A stretch of DNA of 64,000 nt from Ehretia macrophylla (Eukaryota > Streptophyta > Magnoliopsida > Boraginales > Ehretiaceae), in assembly GCA_037974665.1 (NCBI GenBank), contig CM075771.1:23571425-23635424 (forward strand). The letters run 5' to 3'. The notes under the pieces were generated by a model. It had not been told where the DNA came from. It saw nothing but the letters and a program-made list of their open reading frames with translations, and did not search any database. Every line of letters starts with the position of its first letter. The stretch's first letter is position 1. The translations under genes and the position numbers were made by a program. Below are positions 1 through 13,200 of this stretch, piece by piece.

Positions 1-3000
1 ATCGATCAGGGCATATTGAGGCTAACTGCTAGAGGAAGGGTGGTAAATGTACGGGTTATGGTAGAGGCCAAGGTGTTCAGAATAGGGCTGCAGGTGCACG
101 TCCAGCACAGAGGGTTCAGGCTAGGGTCTTTGCACTAGATGCAGATGAGCTACCCGATACTACAGCTATAGTGGAATGTACATTTCTTCTCAATACTCAG
201 CCAGTTAAAGTTTTGATTGATCCCGGAGCTATACATTCGTTTATAACTCCTGCATGTGCACGATCTGTGAATGTTTGCATTGATAAATTGCCTCATGAAG
301 TTGAAGTTAGTACTCCTTTGGGTGCAAAATTTGTTACTGAATCTATTTGCAAATCTTGTGATATATGTATTGAGAACCATAAATTTCCTGCTGATTTAAT
401 TATATTGCCATTCCGTGACTTTGAAATCATTTTGGGAATGGACTGGTTGGGAAAGTATTATGCTCAGTTGGATTGTAGAACAAAGATTGTTTATCTTCAA
501 GTTCATGATCTACTGGTACTAGAGATTGTTGGTAACTGCAGGGCTGGCCGAATTCCACTTTTATTAGCGATCAAGACTTCTAAGTTGTTGAATAGGGGTT
601 GTGAAGCTTACTTAGCCTATTTGATCAATTAGCCTGCTGATAAGTTGAGTTTGAATGAGGTTCCGATTGTTAGAGACTTCCCTGGCGTATTTCCCGAGGA
701 ATTACCGGGTTTACCACCGGATAGGGAGATTGAGTTCGTGATTGATCTTGTGCCAGGCATCGCGCCAATTTCTAGGAGTCCTTAAAGAATGGCTTCGGCT
801 GAACTTCAGGAGTTAAAAATTCAGCTTCAGAACTTGCTTGAGAAAGGGTTTATACAACCTAGTTCTTCGCCGTGGGGCACACCTGTGTTGTTTGTGAGAA
901 AAAAAGACGGCACGCTACGGTTATGCATTGATTATAGGGGACTTAATCAAGTCACGATTAAGAACAAATACCCATTGCCGTTGATTGAAGAATTGTTTGA
1001 CCAGTTGCAGGGTGCGAGTGTTTACTCCAAATTTGACTTGAGGTAGGGTTACTATCAACTTAGGATTCGGAGTGACGATATACCGAAGACGGCTTTCATG
1101 ACTAGATATAGCCACTATGAGGTTGTTGTTTTGCCGTTTGGTTTGACGAATGCACCAGCTGCATTCATGGACTTGATGTAGAGAGTTTTTCGACCTTACC
1201 TTGATCAGTTTGTCGTGATCTTTATTGACGACATTTTAGTTTATTCGAAGAACGAGGCTGAACATGAGCAACACTTGAAGATTGTGCTTCAGACTTTGCA
1301 GGAAAACAAGCTTTTTGCTAAATTCAGCAAGTGCGAGTTCTGGTTGAATCAGATATCTTTTCTAGGCCATATCATTTCAGATCATGGAATTTCAGTGGAC
1401 CCAGCTATGATTGAAGTTGTTTCATCTTGGAAGAGACCTGAGACGGTGTCAGAGATTCGGAGTTTTCTTGGATTGGCAGGTTACTACCGGAGATTTGTTA
1501 AAGACTTTTCCAAAATTTCTGGGCCTTTGAGCCAGTTGACTCGGAAGAAAGTTGCTTACAACTGGGATGCCAAGTGTGAATCCAGTTTCCAAGAATTGAA
1601 GAAGAGACTAACTACAGCTCCTATACTAGCTTTACCTGAGGGAACAGAGAACTTTGTTGTCTACAGTGATGCATCTAAAGAAGGTTTGGGCTGTGTTTTA
1701 ATGCAGAATGGTAAGGTGATTGCCTATGCTTCTAGGAAATTGAAACCTTATGAAGTCAATTACCCTATACATGATCTTGAGTTAGCTGCAGTTGTGTCTG
1801 CTTTGAAGAAGTGGCATCACTACTTGTGGGGTTGTAGATTTGAAATTTTTACTGACCACAAGAGTCTCAAGTATTTGTTGTCACGGAAGGATTTGAATAT
1901 GAGGCAGCGGAGATGGCTAGAGCTTTTGGGTGGTTATAACTGTTCTATTAACTACGTGCCAGGTAAGGCAAATGTGGTTGCTGATGCTTTGAGCCGAAAG
2001 GCTACTGTTGCAAGCTTGATTATCAAGGATTGGGAGACTTTGGAAGAAATTTGTTCATGGAAGCCAGAAGCTACTGAGGTAGGGATTCGATTTGCTAGTT
2101 TGCAGATTCAGTCAGGGTTGCTAGCACAGATCAGAGAGGCTCAGAAGACTGATCCTCACATCTTGAAGATCCAAGAAAAGTCAAAAGGGGGAGAGTCGGA
2201 GTTTAAATTACATGCAGATGGCATCTTCAGATTCAGGGATAGAGTATGTGTTCCTGATGATCCGATTTTGAAGAATGAGATTCTGTCCGAGGCACATAAT
2301 TCGAGGTATACGATTCATCCGGGCAGTACAAAGATGTATAGAGACTTGAAACAACACTTCTGGTGGAACAATATGAAGAGGGAGATTGCTGGGTATGTAT
2401 CCAGATGTTTGACTTGTCAGAGGGTTAAAGTTGAGCATCAGAGGCCAGCCGGACTTCTACAGCCGTTGTCGATTCCGCAATGGAAGTGGGTACATATAAC
2501 AATGGACCTTGTGACCGATCTTCCTAGATCTCCGAGAGGATGTGATTCTGTTTGGGTTGTTGTGGACCGCTTGACTAAAGTTACACATTTTATTCCCGTG
2601 AACAAACATGATAGCCTTGATAAGCTAGCTGAGCTTTATGTTGCTAATATTGTGAGATTGCATGGTGTGCCACAGAGTATAGTGTCAGATAGGGATCCTA
2701 GATTCAGATCTCGTTTTTGGAGTAAACACTTCCGATCTGTCAGTCCCTGGGTTCCAAACCTGCGATCGAGAAATCGGGAATTTCTTAAAAGAAAGAAGCA
2801 TGAAAATAAGGGATCCAAAAAGGGCCGTTACCCGCGAGTTCGGGGTGGGCAGTCTTGTTTGCGGGTGTACGATCTAATCCTAATCCTATACCCGCAGGGA
2901 GGCGAAACTTCCTGTTATTGAGGGGATGGCAGAAGTTGCAAGAGGCCATGGGAACTAAGTTGAGCTTCAGTACTGCATATCATCCGCAAACTGATGGCCA

Positions 3001-3793
3001 GTCTGAGAGAACCATCAGGATCTTGGAGGACATGCTTCGAGCATGTGTGCTAGACTTTGGGAAGAACTGGGAGAAGTTTTTGCCTTTAGCGGAGTTCGCC
3101 TACAACAATAGTTATCAATCTACTATCGGTATGGCTCCCTACGAGGCGTTGTATGGTCGGAAATGCAGATCCCCGTTATATTGGGAAGAGGTTGGAGAGA
3201 TGAGAACAGTTGATCCGACTGTGTTACCTGAGATGATTAAGATGGTAGATAATGTTCACCTTATTCGCCAGCGTATGCTTACAGCTCAGAGTCGTCAAAA
3301 GAGTTATGCGGATAAGCACCGTCGGGATCTTGAGTTTGATTTGGGAGATTGGGTGTTTCTTAAGATTTCTCCACGGAAGGGATTGATTCGGCACGGTAAG
3401 AGCGGGAAGCTTAGTCCCAGGTATGTGGGTCCGTATGAGATCACCGAAAAGGTAGGTCCTTTGGCTTATCGATTAGCTTTGCCTCCGAGCTTGTCGAGAC
3501 TGCACGATGTGTTCCACGTGTCTATGTTGAAGAAGTACCATCCAGACCCTTCACATGTACTTGAACCGGAGCCTTTGCAGATTGAAGAAAAGTTGTCTTA
3601 TGAAGAGAAACCGATTAGAATTGTGGATCGGAAAGTTCAGGAGCTTCGCAGAAAGAGTATTCCGTTAGTAAATGTTCTGTGGAATCATCATGGGTTTGAG
3701 GAAGCAACTTGGGAAAGAGAGGACCAGGTTCGGGATCAGTATCCGGAGATGTTTGTTGACCAGGTAGGAATTGCGTGGGCGCAATTGTTTTAA
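1..3793 (+). pseudogene. Degraded gag-pol remnant of element 1
   Basis: This is a relic of the polyprotein that would process itself, copy element RNA into DNA and integrate it. Visible landmarks are a retropepsin-like site (VLIDPGAIHSFI, near 210-245), reverse transcriptase with FIDDILVYS near 1220, RNase H with TDHKSLKYL near 1855, and an integrase zinc-binding region with HNSRYTIHP and CLTCQ near 2300-2420. The integrase core has MDLVTDLP and SDRDPRF near 2500-2705. The C-terminal part has [11 protein letters not shown] near 3510 and a chromodomain-like stretch ([15 protein letters not shown]) near 3670-3720. The motifs are well preserved but the reading frame is not continuous. No function is expected today. 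Confidence 0.9.
2735..2920. other. Foreign insert of unknown type inside element 1 integrase
   Basis: About 190 bp here has no counterpart in the integrase regions of elements 2 and 3, whose core runs straight through at the same place. The insert contains ACCCGC/GCGGGT motifs and an imperfect inverted repeat near 2861-2902 (TGCGGGTGTA against TATACCCGCA). That recalls small non-autonomous hAT-like DNA elements, but I see no clear terminal repeats or target-site duplication. Boundaries are approximate and the family is not identified. Confidence 0.4.
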
Positions 3794-3804
3794 GGGGGAG
3801 AGGG
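3792..3804 (+). other. Polypurine tract of element 1
   Basis: The purine run AAGGGGGAGAGGG lies directly before the LTR start TGTAATACCC. This is the standard site for plus-strand DNA priming in LTR retrotransposons and fixes the 3' LTR start. Confidence 0.85.
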
Positions 3805-5072
3805 TGTAATACCCGAGCCCGGAATGTGAAATTTCTTGTTTATTATTTTGAAAATTATATTTCCTTAAATTCTTTATGAATTAATTGTTACTTTCTCGTT
3901 GTCGCAACGTGCATTGCATTTAGGGAGCGATAGGTAGAGAATGATTTCTATTCCTCAGCACATAGTGAAACTAATATTTAGATGACTTAAATTTTATATT
4001 TTAGTTGTTGCTAGCTGAAATTTTAGTTGGTGTTAGTTATTGAGCTTAAAAATGCACAAAAATAAGTCATTTTGACCAAGTTTTAAGTTGTTGACCTAAG
4101 CCTTTGACCATTTGACCATGTAGTATTTAAATAAGCTTTTAACTTAGCAAAATTAAAAAAAAAAAAACAGCAGCTGAAACAGAGGTGCAGGCCGTGAGCT
4201 TCATAGATAAAAAAAAAACTTTTCAACTTCCAATCGATCAATCTTCGCGTGAGCTCGTGCGGGGTGATTTTCGAGGCAACTAGCGTTGTTTTCCTAGCGA
4301 CTAGGAGTACCTGAGGTGAGGGAATCACGTTATTTGCGCATTTAAATGTTAATTCTATCAACTTTGCAATTTATAGATTTTATCCGTAGATTGTTGTTTA
4401 AATCATTTTGATGCTTCTAGAATGTTCATTGGCAATTGTAGAACGTGTATTAATAGCTTTTTAACATTTTCTACTGTTAAATGTTGAGATTGCAATTTAA
4501 TTTGGATGTTGAATAGTATTTTATGAATAGTAAACCCTTGGAACAATGAAGTTGTTCCGTTATGCTGTCCGTTGATGTAAAATTGTGCTAGGTGTGCTAG
4601 AATGCCAAAATGCATGGTTTTTTTTGGTTGCGTAGTGGAAAAAATAGGAATTAATCCTTGTTGACAGTCGGGGTCGTTTACGTCAACTTTATCGTTTTCT
4701 TGTTTTGCGTGTTGGCATTATTTCGGGAAGCCATGGAACCACTTTTGGTGCGATTATGGCGTTGGTTGGGTGTTTGGTTGTTATAGTTGTAGTTCAAACG
4801 AGAAAGGGGGAAATCAGGGCTTTGCGCGAGTTCTAAGGTAAAGTAAGGTTTCGGGTTGTTTGGATGTACCTTTTGGTGACCTAGGAGGTTTGGTGAAGTC
4901 GGTTTCCAGAACTCGTGGCTCGTTTGGAAATGGTAGCGTTTTGCTAGTTGGGGCCAATTTGTGTTTTTGTGTGTTTTCTTGACTTTATGCCTATAGAATG
5001 CTTAGGATTGCTTGAAATACTTGTTTGAATTGACTTGGATTGAAATGCTTATCAATTGCTGCTATTGCGTGC

Positions 5073-5099
5073 GAGAGTAACCTACTTTGTTATTCTCTC
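5073..5099 (+). other. LTR hairpin with CTACTTT loop (element 1)
   Basis: GAGAGTAAC and GTTATTCTCTC can pair with a two-base bulge around the loop CTACTTT. The same loop flanked by AAC and GTT occurs in the element 2 family LTRs, where the outer stem has a different sequence (GGAGG with CCTCC) but still pairs. Structure is inferred by eye. Confidence 0.5.
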
Positions 5100-5528
5100 A
5101 CGTGTGGCTTTATCGCTTGTTATCGCCTTGTATCGAGTCTTGCATTGCATAGTGTCTCGCGCGTGAGTGATGGGCCTCTCTGGGTAGCCTTGGGTTGCCA
5201 GTGTTGGTTGCTCTAGCTCCGCTGCTATTCCCTTTCTCGCTTGGGTTGCCTCTCAGGGAGATTTGGGTCGTAGGTTGATGGATACTTCCGGGGTATTCCA
5301 AACTAGTGTTAGAAGGTGGTTTGGGCCGGCGCGCCGTCATCAAATTTGTGTTTGAAAGTTGCTCGTGAAAAGAGTATCGTATCCTTTGAATGAGTGTTTG
5401 CAGCTTTAAATACTTGCCTTGCTTTATTGTTGGCTTTGGCTTGTATCTCTATATGATTTGTATGTATTGCTTGGCTAATTGTATTGCATACTCCTCTCAT
5501 CTCCGTCCTTGAGACCAATTGCCCTCAC

Positions 5529-5548
5529 TGAGCAATAGTTTTTGCTCA
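5529..5548 (+). other. Conserved LTR hairpin near 3' end of LTR (element 1)
   Basis: TGAGCAA and TTGCTCA form a perfect 7-bp stem around the loop TAGTTT. It is preceded by CTCAC and followed by a pyrimidine-rich tract ending ATTTTTTTACAG, which resembles a plant splice acceptor. The matching position in the other families' LTRs has a stem of different sequence that also pairs fully. Confidence 0.6.
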
Positions 5549-8500
5549 TTCCTCTCTATACTATTTTTTTACAGGAGTAGTTGAAGCAGACCCTCTTGAG
5601 GTAATTGAGGAGGAGGAACAGGTGGAGGTGTTCCCGTGATTGCACTTCTTTGCTTTGCTGGTGGTTGGTTGCCAGATTTTGTGCGAGCCTTGCTTGATAT
5701 GTATATTGCTTGGATGTCGCTTAATTTTGAGGCTTGTAGCCTTGTATGTATTTTCTGGTTTGAGGCCTCTACGGTCTTATGTTGTATAAGTTGGAAGAAT
5801 GTAATAGTTGTAAACTTATACCCTTGTGACTAGTAAGGAAATGCATGCTAATGAAGTTGATTAGTGGCATAAATATTTGTGTAGTATGCATGGCATTTTG
5901 GTTTGGAAAGTTGGTTAATAAGAAAATGTATATTGTGAAGAAAGTCGGCTTGTTTTGATTATTTTATGGCTTTTGCAAGTATTATATTGATTTTAGGGTT
6001 TTCGGATCGTCCGCGGTACAGAGGAGACTCCATCCATGTGTCGGGTCCGGGCTTGGCCTTTTGCGGAGTCGGGTCGGGGTGTGATAGCAGCCGAGCAGGC
6101 TTGCTGCCCCCATCGTAGAACTCTTAGAGAACTTTCCAATGGTATGCTGTGCACCGCGTAACTCCTTACGGATCAAAAGTTATGGGCACCGGAGCGACGG
6201 GACCTTGTCCCAAGCCCCACGCCCTTGGTTTGCAGGCCCTGCCTCTACCTGAAGCGAAGTTGTCTTGCCCAAGGTGCCGTGGGATTCGATAATAAAAATG
6301 TGATGGATTGGGTTGTCGTCCTTTTCGCAGCTCACGACGTACGATCCGGGACGGAAAAACAGCGCAAAAGCATAAAAGTGTCCCAAAACTGATGAAAACG
6401 TTCAATTTTGGACTTTGAAAATAGGCGCAGCCGAAAAGACTAGTTGCTATCGTTGTAGAGCTCTTAGAGAACTTTTCAACGGTATGCTGTGCACCGCGTA
6501 ACTCCTTACGGATCAAAAGTTATAGGCAGCGGAGCGATGGAGACGTGGTCCCAAGCCCCACGCCCTCAGTTTGCAGACCCAGCCTCTACGTGAAATAACG
6601 TTGTCTTGCCCAAGGTACCATGGGATTCGATAATAGAAATGTGATGGATTAGGTTGTCGTCCTTTTCGCGGCTGATGACGTACGATCCATGACAGAAAAA
6701 CAGCGAAAAAGAAGAAAATTATACCGATACTGGTGAAAATGTTTGATTTTGGGGTTCAAAAAAAGCGCGGCTGAGCAGGCTTGCTGCCCCCGTCGTAGAG
6801 CTCTCGGAGAGCTTTCCAACAATATGTTGTGCGCCACGTAACTCCTTACGGATCAAAAGTTATGGGCACCGGAGCGACGGAGACCTAGTCCCAAACCCAT
6901 CGCCCTAGGTTTGCGGGCCCAACCTCTATGTGAAGCGAAGTTGACTTGCCCAAGGTGCAGTGGGATTCGATAATAGAAATACTATGAATTAGGTTGTCGT
7001 CCTTTTAGCTGCTCACGACGCACGATCCGAGACGAAAAAATAGCACAAAAGAAGAAAAGTGTACCGAAATTGAAGAAAACGTTCAATTTTGGGCTCCGAA
7101 AATAGGCGCGGCCGAGCAGGTTTGCTGCTCCCGGCGTAGAGCTCTCGGAGAGCTTTCCAACGGTATGTTGTGCGCCACGTAACACCTTACGGATCAAAAG
7201 TTATGGGTACCGGAGCGATAGATACATGGTCACGAGCCCCACGCCCTCGGTTTTTGGGCTTAGCCTCTACGTGAAGCAAAGTTGTCTTGCCCAAGATGCC
7301 ATGGGATTCAATAATAGAAATGTGATGGATTAGGTTGTCATCCTTTTCGCGGCTAATGACGTATGATCCGGGATGGAAAAACTGCGCAAAAAAAGAAAAG
7401 TATCCCAATACTGATGAAAAAGTTCAATTTTGGGCTTATAAAACAAGCGCAGCCAAGCAGGTTTGCTACCCACGTCGTAGAGCTCTCAGTGAGCTTTCCA
7501 ACGGTATGTTGTGCACCGCGTAACTCCTTATGGATCAAAAGTTATAGGCACCGGAGTGACGAAGACCTGGTCCCAAGCCCTACCCCTCGGTTTACGGGCC
7601 CAGCCTCTACGTGAAGCGAAGTTGTCTTGCCCAAGGTGCCGTGGGATTCAATAATAGAAATGTGATGGATTAGGTTGTCGTCCTTTTCGCTACTCACGAC
7701 GTACGATCCGGGACCGAAAAAGATCGCAAAAAAAAAAGTGTCCCAAAACTGATGAAAACGTTTGATTTTGGGCTCCAACAGTAGGCGTAGCCAAGCAAGC
7801 TTGTTGCACCCATCGTAGAACTCTCGGAAAGCTTTGCAACGGTATACTGTGCGCCGCGTGCCTCCTTACGGATCAAAAGTTATGGGCACCGGAGCAACGG
7901 AGACCTGGTCCCAAGCCCTACGTCCTCGGTTTGCGGGCCTAGCCTCTACGTGAAGCAAAGTTGTCTTGCCCATGGTACTGTCGGATTCAATAATAGAAAT
8001 GTGATGGATTAGGTTGTCGTCCTATTCGTGGCTCACGACGTACGATCCGGGACAGAAAAACAGTGCAAAAGAATAAAAGGGTTCTGAAACTGATGAAAAC
8101 GTTCGATTTTAGGCTCCGAAAACAGATGCAGCCAAGCAGGCTTGCTACCCCCATGATAGAGCTCTCGGAGAGTTTTCCAAAGGTATGCTCTGCACCGCAT
8201 AACTCCTTACGGATCGAATGTTATGGGCACCAGAGCGACTAAGACCTGGTCCCAAGCTCCACGCCCTCGGTTTACGGGCCTAGCCTCTACGTGAAGCGAA
8301 GTTGTCTTTCCCAAGGTGTCGTGGGATTCGATAATGGAAATCTGATAGATTAGGTTGTCGTCCTTTTCGCGACTCACGACTTACGATTCGGGATGAAAAA
8401 ACAGTGCAAAAGAATAAAAGGGTCCCGAAACTGATGAAAATGTTCGATTTTGGGCTCTGAAAACAGGCACAGCCTAGCAAGCTTGCTGCCCCCGTCGTAG

Positions 8501-9129
8501 AGCTCTTGGAGAGCTTTCCAAAGGTATGTTGTGCACCGTGTAACTCCTTACAGACCGAATGTTATGGGCACCGGAGCGATTGAGACCTAGACCCAAGCCC
8601 CACGCCCTCGGTTTGTGAGCCCAGCCTATACGTGAAGTGAACATGTCATGCCCAAGGTGTCGTGGGATTCGGTAATAGAAATGTGATTGATTAGGTTGTC
8701 GTTTCGCTGCTGATGTCGTACGATCCGGGACTAAAAAGCAGCGCAAAAGAAGAAAAGTGTCCCGAAACTGAATAAAACGTTCGATTTTGGGCTCCAAAAA
8801 TAGGTGCAGGTAAGCCAGCTTGATTCCCTCATCGTAGAGCTCTCGGAGAGCTTTCCAACGGTATGCTATGCGCCGCGTAACTCCTTACGGATCAAAAGTT
8901 ATGGGCATCGGAGCGACGGAGACCTAGTCCCAACCCCACGCCCTCGGTTTGCGGGCCCAGCCTCTACGTGAAGCAAAGTTTTCTTGCCCAAGGTGTCGTT
9001 TGATTCAATAATAGACATGTGATGGATTAGGTTGTCGTCATTTTCATGGCTCACGACGTACGATCCGGGATGGAAAAACTGTGCAAAAGAAGAAAAGTAT
9101 CCTAAAATTGATGAAAACGTTTGATTTTG

Positions 9130-10260
9130 GGCTCTGAAAATAGGTGCAGCAGAGAAGGCTAGTTGCCCCCGTCAGAGAGCTCTTGGAGACTTTTCCAACG
9201 GTATGCTGTGCGTCCCGTAACTCCTAACGGATCAAAAGTTATAGGTACCGGAGCGACGGAGACCTGGTCCCAAGCGCCACACCCTCGGTTTTCGGGCCCA
9301 GCCTCTATGTGAAGCGAAGTTTTCTTGCCCAAGTTGCCATGGGATTCGATAATAGAAATGTAATGGATTAGGCTGTCGTCCTTTTCGAGGCTCATGACGT
9401 ACGATCCGGGGCAGAAAAACAGCGCAAAAGAATAAAATTATCCCGATACTGATGAAAACGTTCGATTTTGGGGCTCAAAAACATGCGTAGCCGAGCAGGC
9501 TTGCTACCACCATCGTAGAGCTCTCGGAGAGCTTTCTAACGGTATGTTGTGCGCCGCGTAGCTCCTTACGGATCAAAAGTCATGGGCACCGGAGCGACGA
9601 AGACCTGGTCCAAAGCCCTACGCCCTCTGTTTGTGGGCCCATCCTGTACGTAAAACGAAGTTGTCTTGCCCAAGGTGCAGTGGGATTAGATAATAGAAAT
9701 GTGATGGATTAGGTTGTCGTCCTTTTCATGGCTCACGACATAAGATTCGGGACGGAAAAACAGTGCAAAAAAAGAAAAGTATCTCGATAACGATGAAAAA
9801 GTTTGATTTTGGGCTTCAAAAACAAGTGCAGCCAAGCAGGCTTGCTGCCCTCGTCGTACAACTCTCGGAGAGCTTTCCAACGGTATGCTGTGCATAGCGT
9901 AACTCCGTACGGATCAAAAGTTATGGGCTCCAAAGCGACAGAGACCTGGTCCCAAGCCCCATGCCCTCAGTTTGTAGGCCCAGCCTCTATGTGAAGCGAA
10001 GTTGTATTGCCTAAGGTACCGTGGGATTCAATAATAGAAATGTGATGGATTAGGTTATCGTCCTTTTCGCGGCTCACGACGTACGATCCGGAACAGAAAA
10101 ACAGCACAAAAGAAGAAAAGTATCACAAAACTGATGAAAACATTAGATTTTGGGCTCCAAAAATAGGTGCGGCAGAGCAGGCTTGCTGCCACCATCGTAG
10201 AGCTCTCGGACAGCTGTCCAACGGTATGTTGTTCGCCACGTAACTTCTTACGAATCAAAA
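9130..10260 (-). repeat. Satellite higher-order block, copy A
   Basis: Successive monomers here carry private variants (GAGAAGGCTAGTTGCCCCC near 9153, TTTGGGGCTCAAAAACATGCG near 9467-9486, GATGAAAAAGTTTGATTTTG near 9792). These recur in the same order in 13835-14960, about 14 monomers away. This points to duplication of multi-monomer blocks by unequal exchange. Confidence 0.65.
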
Positions 10261-13200
10261 GTTATGGGCACTAGAGCGACAAAGACCGGGCCCCAAGCCC
10301 CACGCCCTCAGTTTGCGGGCCCAACCTCTACGTGAAGCGAAGTTGTGTTGCCCAAGGTACCATGGGATTCGATAATAGAAATGTGATGGATTAGGTTGTC
10401 GTCCTTTTCGTGGCTCACGAAATACAATCCAGGATGAAAAAACTGCGCAAAAGAATAAAAGTATCCCGAAACTGATGAAAACGTTCGATTTTGGGCTCCG
10501 AAAATAGGTGCAGTCGAGCAGGCTTGCTGCCCCGTACGTAGAGCTCTCGGAGAGCTTTCCAACGATATGCTTTGCGTCGCGTAACTCCTTACGGATCAAA
10601 AGTTATGGGCAGCGGAGCGACTGAGACCTGGTCCCAAGCCCCACGCCCTCGGTTTGCTGGCCCAGCCTTTATGTGAAGCGAAGTTGTCTTTTCTAAGGTA
10701 CTGTGGGATTCGATAATATAAATGTGATGGATTAGGTTGTTGTCATTTTTGCGGCTCATGACGTACGATCTGGGACGAAAAAACATCGCAAAATGAGAAA
10801 AATGTCCCAAAACTGATGAAAACTTTCGATTTTAGGCTCCGAAAACTGGCACAGCCTAGCAAGCTTCCTGCCCCTATCATAGAGCTCTCGGAGAGCTTTC
10901 CAACGGAGCGACGGAGACCTGGTCCCAAGCTCCACGCCTCGGTTTGTAGGCCCAGCCTCTACGTGAAGTGAAGTTGTCTTGCCCAAGGTGCCATGGGATT
11001 CGATAATAGAAATGTGATGGATTATGTTGTCGTCCTTTTCTAGGCTCACGATGTACGATCTGGGAAGGAAAAGCAGCGCAAAAGAAGAAAAGTGTCCCAA
11101 AACTAATGAAAACATTCGATTTTGGGCTCCCAAAACAGGTGCAACCGAGCAGGCTTGCTACCCTCTTCGTAGAGATCTTTGAGAGCTTTCCAACGGTATG
11201 TTGTGTGCTGCGTAACTCCTGACGGATCAAAAGTTATGGGCACTAGAGCGATGGAGACCTGGTCCCAAGCCCCACGCCCTCGGTTTGCGGGCCCAGCCTC
11301 TACGTGAAGCGAAGTTGTCTTGCCCAAGGTGCCGTGGGATTTGATCATAGAAATGTGATGGATTAGGTTGTCGTCCTTTTCTAAGCTCACGACGTACGAT
11401 CCGGGAAGGAAAAACAGCGCAATAGAAGAAAAGTGTCCCAAAACTAATGAAAACGTTCGATTTTGGGCTCCCAAAAGAGGTACAGCCGAGTAGGGTTGCT
11501 ACACCCGTCGTAGAGCTCTCGGAGAGCTTTCAAACGGTATGTTGTGTGCCACATAACTCCTTACGGATCAAAAGTTATGGGCACCGGAGTGACAGATACC
11601 TGGTCACAAGCCCCACGCCCTCGGTTTACGGTCCCAGCCTCTACGTGAAGCAAATTTGTCTTGCCCAAAGTGCCGTGGGATTCGATAATAGAAATGTAAT
11701 GGATTAGGTTGTCGTCCTTTTCGCGGCTGATGACGTACGATCCGGGATGAAAAAACATCATAGAAGAAGAAAAGTGTCCTGAAATTGATTAAAATATTTG
11801 CTTCAAAAATAGGCGCAGCCAAGGAGGCTTGCTGCCTCCGTCGTAGATCTCTCGGAGAGCTTTCCAACGGTATGCAGTGCGCCGCGTAACTCCATACGAA
11901 TCAAAAGTTATGGGCACCGGAGCGACGGAGACCTGGTCCCAAGTGCCACACCCTCGGTTTGCGGGCCCAGCCGCTACGTGAAGTGAAGCTGTCTTGCCCA
12001 AGGTGCTATGGGATTCGATAATAGAAATGTGATGGATTAGGTTGCCGTCCATTTTGCGGCTCACGACGTACGGTCCGGGACGAAAAACCAATGCAAAAGA
12101 AGAAAAGTGTCCCAAAATGGATGAAAATGTTCGATTTTGGGTTCCAAAAGTAGGTACAGCAGAGCAGGCTTGCTGCCCTTGTCGTAAAGCTCTTGGAGTG
12201 CTTTCTATCGTTATGCTGTGCGCTGCATAACTCCTTACGGATCAAAAGTTATGGGCACCGGAGTGACGGAGACTTGGTCCCAAGCCCCATGCCCTCAGTT
12301 TGCGGGCCCAGCCTCTACATGAAAAGAAGTTGTCTCGCCCAAGGTGCCCTGGGATTCGATAATAGAAATGTGATGGATTAGGTTGTCGTCCTTTTCTAGG
12401 CTCACGACGTACGATCCAGGAAGGAAAAACAGCGCAAAAGAAGAAAAGTATCCTGAAACTGATGAAAACATTCAAATTTGGGCTCCGAAAATAGGCACAG
12501 TCGAGCAGGATTACTGCCCCCGTCGTAGAGCTCTCAGAGAGCTATCCAATGGTATGCTAAGCGCTGCGTAACTCTTGACGAATCAAAAGTTTTGGGCACC
12601 GGAGCGACGGAGAACTAGTCCCAAGCCCCACACCCTTGGTTTGCGGGCCAGCCTCTATGAGAAGCGAAGTTGTCTTGCAAAAGGTGCCGTGGGATTCGAT
12701 AATAGAAATGTGAAGGATTAGGTTGTCGTCCTTTTCTAGGCTCACAACGTACGATCCGGGAAGGAAAAACAGCGCAAAAGAAGAAAAGTATCATGAAACT
12801 AATGAAAACGTTCAATTTTGGGATCCGAAAATAGGCGCAGCCGAGCAGGCTTACTACCCTTGTCGTAGAGCTCTCAGAGAGCTTTCCAACGGTATGCTGT
12901 ACGCCGCGTAACTCCTTACGGATCTAAAGTTATGGGCACCGGAGCGACGGAGACCGGGTTCCAAGCCCTACGCCCTCGGTTTGCGGGCCCATCCTCTACA
13001 TGAAGCGAAGTTGTCTTGCCCAATGTGCCTTGTGATTCGATAATAGAAATTTGATGGATTAGGTTGTCGTCCTTTTCGCGACTCATAACGCACGATCCGG
13101 GACGGAAAAACAGCGTAAAAGAAGAAAAGTGTACCGAAACTGTTGAAAACATTCATTTTTGGGCTTCGAAAATAGGCCCAATCGTGCAGGCTTGCTGCCC

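Larger units (their letters stand above)
1..6086 (+). mobile_element. Ty3/Gypsy chromovirus, element 1 (3' part)
   Basis: This is the 3' part of an LTR retrotransposon. The window opens in the gag-protease linker, so the 5' LTR and most of gag lie outside. Parts in order are protease, reverse transcriptase, RNase H, integrase and a chromodomain-like tail (to about 3793), a polypurine tract, and a 3' LTR (3805-6086). The domain order and the long LTR fit the Tekay/Del group of plant chromoviruses; the clade is inferred from motifs. The internal region is broken, with roughly five interruptions including a foreign insert, so this is a fossil. The base string GCAGC follows the LTR at 6087-6091 and would be one half of the target-site duplication. 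The element sits at the left edge of the 5S-spacer satellite and is clearly inserted in it. Confidence 0.93.
3805..6086 (+). repeat. 3' LTR of element 1
   Basis: This LTR of about 2.28 kb starts TGTAATACCC after the polypurine tract and ends GGGTCGGGGTGTGATA, just where the satellite resumes (GCAGCCGAGCAGG). It is a different family from the 3.6-kb LTRs of element 2. It still shares with them a block in its second half, including CTTGGGTTGCC/CTTGGGGGCT-type and GTTGGGTCGTAGG-like strings. It carries two potential RNA hairpins (5073-5099 and 5529-5548) at positions matched in the other families. The long open frames in it are not conserved between LTRs and are not called as genes. Confidence 0.88.

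Noticed and set aside
150-380. Minus-strand open frames opposite the pol region of element 1
   Set aside because: Shadow frames of the plus-strand protease; no independent support.
2727-2738. CTTCCGATCT, which resembles the end of a common sequencing adapter
   Set aside because: Only about 10 bases match and the neighbouring adapter sequence is absent; chance is enough.
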